Source of the DNA: Funneliformis mosseae
Taxonomy: Eukaryota > Glomeromycota > Glomeromycetes > Glomerales > Glomeraceae
Assembly: GCA_910592005.1 (NCBI GenBank)
Contig: CAJVPP010004057.1
Location: 1 to 10,223, forward strand
Direction of reading: 5' to 3'
Length of the DNA stretch: 10,223 nucleotides
The notes under the pieces were generated by a model. That model had not been told where the DNA came from, did not search any database, and was given only the letters and a program-made list of their open reading frames with translations. The number at the start of each line of letters is the position of its first letter. Within the stretch, counting starts at the first letter, position 1. This document shows positions 1-6,789 of the stretch, one piece after another. The translations under genes and the position numbers were made by a program.

Positions 1-670
1 AAAATGCCCCATCCATTACTTACAGACCTTCATAAGCAGCGTCATGTAGAATTTGCAATGAAATACCAAAGACAAAATTGGAACCAAGTTGTCTTTTCTG
101 ATGAGACCACATTTCAAATGTTTTGAAATACACAAAAGGTGTTTTATAAGGCTGGTATACAACCTTCACAGAAACCTATGGTTAAACATCCATACAAAGT
201 TTATGCATGGGATGCATTTTTGGCTAAAGGTCAAGTTGGATTTCTTCTTTTTACTGGAATTATGGATGGGGCATTTTATTGAGAAATTTTAAATGAAAAC
301 CTTTTTGAAAATGCAAAATATGTAATGGAAAGGTATTGGGTCTTCCTACAGGACAATGACCCTAAACACATGGCCAAGGAAACTAAAAAAACTTCTTTCT
401 GAACAATGTTCGAAGTTGTTGGATTGGCCATCGAAAAGCCTGGATTTAAATCTGATTGAGAATTTGTAGTCAATTATGAAGGACGTGTGGAAAAAGAGGT
501 CAACAATCTTGTAATTAAAAAAAAAATCAATTACTATAGATGTATTTATTGATGTAATTAAAAAAGAGTAGGAGAGAATCGAGCCTGAAATTCTTCTTAA
601 TTTGGTTCGTAGCATGCCAAAACGATTGGAACAAATAATTGAGGGGAATGGCAATAAGCTAAGCTATTGA
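1..670 (+). pseudogene. Tc1/mariner (Tc1-type) transposase relic, 5' end outside window
   Basis: Reading frame 1 from base 1 to about 390, then frame 2 to a final TGA at 668-670, gives the DDE domain of a Tc1-type transposase, which cuts and pastes its element at TA sites. Visible marks: VVFSDETTF with the first catalytic Asp at 100-102, VFLQDNDPKH with the second Asp at 352-354, LDWPSKSLDLNLIENL with the Glu at 458-460. The second Asp and the Glu are about 34 residues apart, as in Tc1. The family C-terminal pattern (NLVRSMPKRLEQII) follows at about 599-640. The copy is dead: in-frame stops at 124 (TGA), 280 (TGA), 467 (TAG), 512 (TAA) and 569 (TAG), plus a one-base frameshift in the A-rich stretch around 383-392. 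The N-terminal DNA-binding part would lie upstream of the window, and I could not identify a right terminal repeat. Confidence 0.9.
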
Positions 671-771
671 CTCAGCTTAATATTTTTTTTCGTTATATAA
701 TGAAATATATAATTTTAAAATTTCATGTATTTTCGAGTTGTTTTCGAAGTATAATAAACAAAAACGTAATT

Positions 772-896
772 CCGAAAACTTTCGTCGCGAACTGTAAATA
801 AGAAAAAATAAATAAATTCTTATTTAAACATTACAGTATTTAAAGTGCATAACCATTTTCACGTTTCTTCAATTTTCTGACGAAAAATTTTCGTGT
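772..896. repeat. Nested imperfect inverted repeats downstream of the Tc1 relic
   Basis: An inner hairpin has perfect 8-bp arms AATAAGAA (797-804) and TTCTTATT (817-824). An outer pair, ACTGTAA (791-797) and TTACAGT (831-837), surrounds it with a few extra bases on the right side. A weaker pair lies further out: CCGAAAACTTTCGTC (about 772-786) against the complement of GACGAAAAATTTTCG (about 879-893). This could be the right end of the Tc1 element, a decayed foldback element, or chance in AT-rich DNA. The partner left end is outside the window, so it cannot be assigned. Confidence 0.4.
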
Positions 897-929
897 CTGA
901 ATTAGATGACGCGTTTCAGTTTACTTTGC

Positions 930-1089
930 ATTACTTTACAGAAACTTGGTTTTCTTAATACGCAGTAACTGCAAAGTGACTATATAGTAAATATATAGTT
1001 ACTATCTTACTTAATAGTAGCTTAATCGCAACCTAATAGGCACTATGCAGTTACTGCATAGTAAGGAAACAAATTTTCTGTAAAGTAAT
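930..1089. mobile_element. MITE-like foldback element with 43-bp terminal inverted repeats
   Basis: The left arm (930-972) and the reverse complement of the right arm (1047-1089) match at 38 of 43 positions. Both begin ATTACTTTACAGAAA and end GCAGTAACTGC, which is itself an almost perfect palindrome. Homology continues outside the arms: TTTACTT occurs just outside the left arm (922-928 region) and again, complemented, just outside the right arm (about 1092-1098), with a 3-bp length difference. The middle (973-1046) has no coding capacity but contains a smaller hairpin, AGTGACTATATA (975-986) against TATATAGTTACT (992-1003). Size, lack of ORF and long terminal repeats fit a non-autonomous DNA transposon (MITE). 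A clear target-site duplication is not visible, so the superfamily is open. Confidence 0.75.
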
Positions 1090-1099
1090 AAGTAAATTT

Positions 1100-1738
1100 A
1101 ATTGATTATTTTGAAAAAAAAAACTCTATAGTTTAAGCAGTTTAATAATTAATAAAAGAAAATATAAATTAGCAATCAAATAAATCTAAAAAAAAAAAAT
1201 AAGAAAAGAAATAAAAGTATCGCTCACTTTAATTCCAAGTTCATTAAAAAGAAAAGCTCACTTATTATCGAAGTTTGTTTCAAGTTGCTAAAAAAAGATA
1301 TGAGTTAGTAGTATAATTAAATAAAAAAGTGCATTAGAACTTTAGAATAAATTCACTCACCAATTCTAAATAAAATCTTAATAACGTGTCTCAGCTTCAA
1401 AAACAAATTGTAGAATATATCTTTACAATGAAAAAAAATGATGGTAGTAAATATAAATCATCAGTAAGACAAGCTGATAATACGCGAACTTAGATTAATT
1501 TTAGGATGTAAAATTTGTTGAGTACGCCAAATCCGAGACTTTTTTTTTTTGTATACTTTAGGTCATTTAAAAGTGGATCAAATTGTACTTTTTCAAATGT
1601 TTCTTACTTCTATCCATATAATTCTTAAAAATGAAATAACATATGCAATTAATTATTAATTCTTTGAAATTGATGTTAATTACTTTACTATGATTTCACA
1701 GTGAAAATCATTGATATTCTAAAGTTCCCCGTGAAAAT
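1100..1738. other. AT-rich intergenic DNA, no intact gene
   Basis: Between the foldback element and the flank of the methyltransferase gene the sequence is very AT-rich with several A and T runs (for example T11 near 1540). Apart from the short coding-like relic at 1374-1493, listed separately, I see no open frame with protein-like composition, no tRNA-like clover and no tandem repeat. Confidence 0.6.
1374..1493 (+). pseudogene. Short coding-like relic, possibly the N-terminal arm of a Crypton/tyrosine-recombinase-like protein
   Basis: A frame open from 1374 to the TAG at 1491-1493 contains SQLQKQIVEYIFTMKKNDG followed by SKYKSSVRQADN. This composition is unlike translated AT-rich spacer. 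It resembles the SAM-like N-terminal segment of recombinase-derived proteins (Crypton, DUF3504 or ZMYM style), where a 'kKkDGs.Y...S' stretch precedes a helix. There is no start codon with a convincing context and no continuation in any frame after the stop, so if real it is a fragment. The family link is from memory of the motif style only and is weak. Confidence 0.25.
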
Positions 1739-1912
1739 ATGGATCACTATTATCACTTTATCGGAAGATGTTCGGAAACTGATCTAACTTTTTTGGTATT
1801 TGTATCTCCGCTCCGTTATCAATGCCAAGATTTAAAGTTTTTTATAGGGGAACGATTTTCAAAAGTGTTGGAACGATTAAAAATGATGTCGTCGTCTTAC
1901 AATCTTTTGCAA

Positions 1913-1946
1913 TTTTTTTTTTTTCGTTTAAAAAAAAAAAAAAAAA
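1913..1946. repeat. T12/A17 homopolymer pair in the 5' flank of the methyltransferase gene
   Basis: A run of 12 T (1913-1924) is followed after CGTTT by 17 A (1930-1946) and then by another T-run ending in TTTAG (about 1949-1957). On RNA this could fold into an A-U hairpin about 50 bases before the start codon at 1999. The T-run plus TAG also resembles a 3' splice site, so a 5'-UTR intron is possible, but I cannot pick its donor. Confidence 0.45.
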
Positions 1947-1998
1947 TCTTTTTTTTAGAATCCGAATTTAATTTAAATGAAATACAAATGTATATAAA

Positions 1999-3130
1999 AT
2001 GTCCGAAAGTAATGAAGCTCAAATTCGTTCATCATCAGTAGAAAACGAGAATGAAAATTATTTAGATAATCAAGAAAAGTTTCGTTTTATCGATGAAATA
2101 CGTCTTCACAATGATAATAGTGTGTATCCTTATCAACAGGATGACAATGAAATTGATCGATTACATTCGCAACATTATCTTCTTCGAATGGTTTGGCAGA
2201 ATAACTTTTCAGTTCCAATCAAACAACAATTGATAGAAGGTGGAATGCACGTACTTGATATTGGGTTCGTTAAAAATCTATATTACAAATAATTTATTTA
2301 AGTCTTTAAAAAAAAAATTCAAACGCATTAAAGCTAAAGATAAATACATATATACATACATATATATTTTATATATTTAAATTCTAATTTTGATAAGAAC
2401 GGGAAGTGGAATATGGATCCTTGAAATGGCTTCAGAATATCCACTCACAACATTCAAAGGAATCGATGTGAATCAGTTATTTCCAACAGATTGTTCACCA
2501 AAGAATTCAGAGTTCATTCAATGTGATGTATTAGAGGGTTTGCCTTTTGAAGATGAAACTTTTGATTTTGTTCACGTTAGGTTTTTGATACCGGCCTTTA
2601 CGCAAGATCAATGGGAAAATGTACTTTTGCGTGAAACTTTGAGAGTGTGTAAAATTGGAGGTTGGGTTCAATTTATGGAATGGGATCCTAGATGTATAAA
2701 TGAAGGTCCCAAGATAAAAACATTTACTGATAACATCATGGAATTTATAAAATCAAAGCATGGTAATCCAATGATAACTGAAAGATTAGACGACCAGTTA
2801 CTTTCTACCAAGAAATTTTCCTCGGTTAAACACGAGCATAAATATTGTCCAACAGGTAGTTGGGGCGGTACATTGGGTAAAATGGTAAAAAAAATTATTT
2901 ATCAATCATTTTAAAAAAAAAAGTTTAAATAATAACATTTGCACTGTTTTGCTTAGGGACTTAATGATTTTGTGCAAGTTACAAAGGCAGTCAGTTCGCC
3001 TTTTAGTAATTTCCTAAACATGTCATTACAAGAATATGAGAAATTCGTTCAAGATTGCGTACAAGAATTTGAAGTATCGAGAACTTATACAAAAACGCAT
3101 CGTTATTATGGACAAAAAATATCAAATTAA
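1999..3130 (+). CDS. SAM-dependent class I methyltransferase, 3 exons, 308 aa
   Basis: Transfers a methyl group from S-adenosylmethionine; the substrate cannot be told from sequence. Exons 1999-2264, 2398-2884 and 2957-3130. Introns are 133 bp (GTTCGT...ATAAG) and 72 bp (GTAAAA...CTTAG), and all joins keep the frame. Visible marks of the Rossmann fold: glycine-rich motif I DIGTGSGIW (from residue 87, formed across intron 1), acidic loop Asp112 in FKGIDVNQLFP, DVLEGLPFED (132-141), DFVHVRFL (145-152), and KIGGWVQFMEWD (to residue 185), the usual beta-strand 5 region. The first 80 residues are polar and carry RLHSQHYLLRMVWQNNF, a helix often found before the domain in large fungal families of Methyltransf_25/11 type. 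The C-terminal exon (GLNDFVQ...RTYTKTHRYYGQKISN) looks like the helical cap. The start is the first ATG after an in-frame TGA at 1978, in context AAAATGTCC. It has no signal peptide, so it is probably cytosolic or nuclear. A LaeA-like regulator or a metabolite methyltransferase are alternatives. Confidence 0.88.
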
Positions 3131-3190
3131 AAATAAATGCGCGTGGAATCAATCTTTTTTTTTTTGCACGTCCTATAAAAACATATTTGT

Positions 3191-3207
3191 AATAAAAAAT
3201 CAATAAA
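3191..3207 (+). promoter_or_regulatory. Candidate polyadenylation signals of the methyltransferase gene
   Basis: Two AATAAA hexamers (3191-3196 and 3202-3207) lie 61-77 bases after the methyltransferase stop codon, and another (3132-3137) directly follows the stop. Because the sequence is AT-rich, such hexamers are expected by chance. They sit inside the 141-bp space shared with the converging kinase gene, so the two 3' UTRs may overlap. Confidence 0.3.
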
Positions 3208-3271
3208 AATACAACTGAATACAAACAACATTTTCTATCTATGCGTTTAACTAAATACACAATAATATTAT

Positions 3272-5235
3272 TTATCCCCTCCTTTTTGGCGGTCTTCCTT
3301 CATCTTTTCCATTATGTCCATGTTTCCCTCTTGTTCCTCCATGCGTAGCTCCGGCCTGGCCTTGCACAGCTGAAGTTACTGTTGGTGGCACTCTCATATC
3401 ATTATCTTCACTTTTAACTACCCGTGATGGATATTGATACGGTTGTCCTTCAAATGAACTTTTCATTGAAAAGCAATAAAATTATTAAATAAATGTTCAT
3501 AAGCAGAATTTTTTTTAGAAAAGAAATTATTCTTACTCCATGGACGGTGCCGGTTCTTCGTCAAAATATGGGTGACGCAAAGCTTCTTCGGCAGTGATAC
3601 GCATAACTGGATCATACCCTAACATTGCCGCCAGCAGCTCAAAACCTGCATCCGACTTTGATGAACATGTTTGATAAAATTCGTGAAGTCGATTTGGAGA
3701 TCTAAAATAATAAAAAGGTCGAAAAAAATGTATGTTTTTCAAAAATATATAAATAAAAATTTACTCATTCACTCGAAGCTGCTATACTTACGATCGAAAA
3801 GCATTCAAATTATGGTACTCTGGCTGTTGATCAATGGTGGGCCATTGATCCTCTACATTCAAAAAAAAAAAAAAAAAAAAAAAAAAATTCCGATTAGATA
3901 ACTATCAATCAAATTAAATCAAATTGAAATTTTAACGTACTTGTTGGTTTTCCCAAGACTTCGAAAATCTTTGTCAATTGATTTTTCTGAAAGGGAACGT
4001 TCTTTTTATTGTCCATTTTAGCTTCTTCACCTTTGAAAATAGGTCTCAACGTTAAAAGCTCAGCAAAAATGCATCCAATAGCCCATATATCTATTGATTA
4101 AAATAAATTAAAACTATTGATTATATAGAATATAAACTAAATATATTCCAAGTTGGGATCTTAACCTATAGCCTTTGTGTAATGTCTTGACCCCAGCAAG
4201 AGTTCAGGAGCCCTATACCATATAGTTACAACAACCTTGTCACCATTAAACAACGGCTGTAAAGGACGCTCATAAATTCTTGCTAAACCCAAGTCCCCTA
4301 AATTAAAAGTTAATTTTAGAAAAATTTTAAAAAAAGTAGGGGAACATTTTTAAAATTGTAAAATTACCAATTTTCACAACACCATCATTAGTCACCAAAA
4401 TATTTGCAGGTTTTAAATCCCTATGCAAAACCCAATTTGCATGGAGGTACGCCACCCCATTAAGTAATTGCCATAAAAACGATTTTATGGTAAACTCGGG
4501 AATTGGTTTTCTTTCATGTTGGCTATGATGATGAATAATTTGCTAATTTAATTTAATTTGATTTATTTTTAAATGATGATTAATGAAATTTAATTTTATC
4601 AACCAAAAGCAATCCAAAGCAAAGATTGAAATTATTAATCACTTATTTACAAGAAAATCATGTTCAGCAAATTCAAACACCATATGAATTGAATTATCTT
4701 CTAACAACACTTCTTGTAGTGAAACAATATTCTGATGTCGAAGTTCTCGACATAACTAAATTATTAAAAAATTTTATTAAATAATCAATTGATATTTTTT
4801 TAAAAAAAAGATAATATCATGAATTGAAAATACCGATATTTCTCGACATGCAGACTGTGATATTCCAGTATATGTATGAGTATCACCTTCTTTATCTGGC
4901 TTGAACTTCTTTATCGCATATACAAGTTCTTTTTCTTCTCCATCAGCGCTACAAAATAAATCAATAAGTAAATAAACAAATAATACTTAATATTTTCTTT
5001 TTTTCTTCTTTCTTATTAGATTATTTTTTTTTTAAAAAAAAAAAAATTCTATAATTTTCAAAAATGTTGTAATGATCAAACTTTAATCATAACCTATCAA
5101 CCTTTTTACAGTCTTTTTTGCCTTGGCTTTATAAACTCTTCCATAAGTACCTGAACTGATAAACCCTAATACTTGGTATTTAGCTTCAACTCGAATCCTT
5201 TCAGTTTCTCGTTTTGCTCTAAATTCTGCCAACAT
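3272..5235 (-). CDS. SSN3: CDK8/Srb10-type cyclin-dependent kinase of the Mediator kinase module, 9 exons, 407 aa
   Basis: Ser/Thr kinase that, with cyclin C, Med12 and Med13, acts in the nucleus on RNA polymerase II transcription. Exons in transcript order: 5235-5102, 4948-4834, 4755-4651, 4542-4368, 4297-4166, 4090-3941, 3852-3792, 3701-3537, 3458-3272; eight GT-AG introns of 70-153 bp; the sum is 1224 nt, in frame throughout. Marks: [12 protein letters not shown] loop (26-37), catalytic Lys58 in VYAIKKF, SQSACRE helix (75-81; CDK8 has SMSACRE) with Glu81, AEHD (113-116), [16 protein letters not shown] (152-167) with Asp160, DLG (178-180) instead of [23 protein letters not shown] (198-217), [13 protein letters not shown] from 221, and the end of the domain near [13 protein letters not shown]. 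Asp196 sits where other CDKs have the activating Thr, as in CDK8. The tail of about 60 residues is Gly- and basic-rich, ending PPKRRG. The start at 5235 (MLAEFRAK) is preferred to the upstream in-frame Met at 5283, which would translate an A/T run. Only the symbol choice (SSN3, CDK8 or srb10) is a matter of convention. Confidence 0.95.
3861..3887 (-). repeat. T27 homopolymer inside a CDK8 intron, next to the acceptor
   Basis: Twenty-seven A on the plus strand are read as T27 in the transcript. They form almost the whole polypyrimidine tract of the intron 3940-3853, with only GAATGTAG between the run and exon 7. It should aid 3' splice-site recognition but is also a likely slippage hotspot, so the run length given here may vary between strains or be a sequencing artefact. 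Confidence 0.8.
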
Positions 5236-5965
5236 AACATAAAAAAAAAAAAAAATGCTGTGCTGATCAATCAGATGAAACAATGTCTATGGGCTGAGAA
5301 AATTATCGTAAACAATTCCATCAAAGCACGTGATTTAGTGAGGGACAATTGTTTAACATCCCAAAAGAAAGGGGACCTTTTAATCAATTGTTTAAATGTT
5401 ACCCATTTGTTGATCTTTACCAATAAAGTGTCCATTGTTTGTTATGATCAGAAAATTGAACTATTTCAGGGTTAAATTAATAAAATATACCTAATTACAC
5501 GCGATCATATTTCCTAAAATGCTTTGTCATTTCTCTTTTTATAAGCAACGTTTTTTTGTTGATAAATCCTCACCTCATTATTTATAATTTTTTTATATTC
5601 ATTTTCGTTATCAAATTAGTAATTTAATCAAGACCAGGGAAAAAAAATAACATGCAGGGCTGAATTGTGCATCCAGGTTCCAAAAACGGAAACTCGGGAT
5701 GAATTACTGACCGATAGGTCCGATATAGATCGATCTTAATTTACTTGGTAGGGTTGCTTATTAATTCAAACAATTATAGGATCTACAGGTTCTTTGAATC
5801 AAAAAGGTACGTGAAATTTTATTTATGATAAAAAAAAAACAAATTATTTCAAGGATCTTTTTTTCCCCGGAAGTAACAGGTTGATTAATTTGTTGATAAC
5901 TCCGATTACTAAACAGATTATAAGAAAAAACGTCATACTTTTTTTTTTTTATTGTTTGAATAAGA
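5236..5965. other. Intergenic region upstream of the CDK8 gene
   Basis: This stretch is the 5' flank of the minus-strand kinase. It begins with an A14 run (5240-5253). A plus-strand frame from 5173 to 5475 is open for 100 codons, but it starts antisense to kinase exon 1, passes through that A-run, and shows no known motif, so I do not call it. Bases of about 5636-5760 are noticeably less AT-rich (ACGGAAACTCGGGATGAATT, ACCGATAGGTCCGATATAG) and could be a fragment of a dispersed repeat or a regulatory block. No TATA-like site for the kinase stands out. Confidence 0.5.
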
Positions 5966-6420
5966 ATGTCGCACAATATTTTCAATAATTCAATGATCAA
6001 ATATTTTTATAGTAATAGGAATTCCAAAATTTCTAACTTGAAACAGCAACAACTATTTTTTTTTTTCATTATATCAATAATATTTTATTTCTATATGTAT
6101 ATAAAAAAAAATCCAGAAAGTCAAATGTCATCAAGTGAAGATTATATAGTGCGATCACTCAGATTTAAAAGTATAACCTTTTACCGCTGCAATGATTAAA
6201 GTTTGAGAAAAATCTATCTATATGTGTTAAAGAAGGAGCCAATTTTATCCGAGACACAACTCAGGTGGTAAAGATGTTAATGCATTTTATCCAAATTATC
6301 CAGTTAAAAAATACTTAGCGATGAGATTAAATGGTTTTTTTTTTCGTTACACCTCATTATATTATTTTCAGCTAAATTCATTTTACAATGAAAGCAAAAA
6401 TACTTTTATATGTAATTAAA
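5966..6420 (+). other. Possible unrecognised small gene or gene relic
   Basis: Two adjacent open segments look partly protein-like. The first (5966-6199) starts MSHNIFNNSMIKYFYSNRN and has one hydrophobic stretch (LFFFFIISIIFYFYMYI) that derives mainly from a T-run, then a polar end SQMSSSEDYIVRSLRFK. The second (about 6231-6416) has no start codon but reads SQFYPRHNSGGKDVNAFYPN then YPVKKYLAMRLNG before hitting a T-run. I tried to join them by an intron starting GTATAAC (about 6171) and could not find an acceptor that keeps both frames. I do not recognise either segment. They may be remnants of one gene, or chance. Confidence 0.2.
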
Positions 6421-6429
6421 CTTTCATTT

Positions 6430-6789
6430 TTTTAATGTAAGCCTCGTCACGTCAATGCTTTTATTTATTTTGAATAAATACTTGACTTGGTGTTTTATTT
6501 TTTTCCTATAGCGTTGATCTTTTTTAATTTAATCTGAGGTTTTCAAAAATAGATTTGATTAAATCATCGTCATTATTAATAAATATTTTTTTTTCCTTTC
6601 ACGTTGGTTTTTCCTTTTGGGTACGTACCACTGTCAAGTATAAAAAGAACCGCAAATTTCATCTTTCATCATTCCAAAGAAATAATCTTTTCTTTTTCTC
6701 CTGTTTTTACTATTTTAAAATAATCATAATAATAATAAATCAAAATAAAAACAAATTGCTCTTGAAACTCTTTCATGATAATAATAAAC
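6430..6789 (+). promoter_or_regulatory. Promoter and 5' UTR region of the glyoxal oxidase gene
   Basis: A TATA box, TATAAAAA, lies at 6639-6646, about 145 bases before the start codon. It is followed by a pyrimidine-rich stretch (about 6659-6715, with TTTCTTTTTCTCC), which in filamentous fungi often marks the transcription start zone of well-expressed genes. Just upstream is a perfect 8-bp palindrome GTACGTAC (6621-6628). A transcript would thus have a 5' UTR of roughly 100 bases ending in A-rich sequence before ATG at 6790. The exact start site is inferred. Confidence 0.55.

Noticed and set aside
89..292. 67-codon plus-strand frame
   Set aside because: It is an out-of-frame shadow of the transposase relic, whose real frame carries the family motifs.
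276..654. Two minus-strand frames (276-473 and 346-654)
   Set aside because: Both are antisense to the recognisable Tc1 transposase sequence and show no motif of their own.
3003..3260. 85-codon minus-strand frame
   Set aside because: It is antisense to exon 3 of the methyltransferase and runs into low-complexity A/T sequence. The exon 3 frame gives a sensible end to the methyltransferase.
3671..3901. 76-codon plus-strand frame
   Set aside because: It is antisense to CDK8 exons 7 and 8 and ends in poly-Lys from the A27 run.
5173..5475. 100-codon plus-strand frame with a fairly complex second half
   Set aside because: It begins antisense to CDK8 exon 1, passes through an A-run as poly-Lys, and has no recognisable motif or splice continuation.
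5761..6000. 79-codon minus-strand frame
   Set aside because: Composition is Ile, Lys, Phe and Asn-rich, as expected from AT-rich spacer, with no motif.
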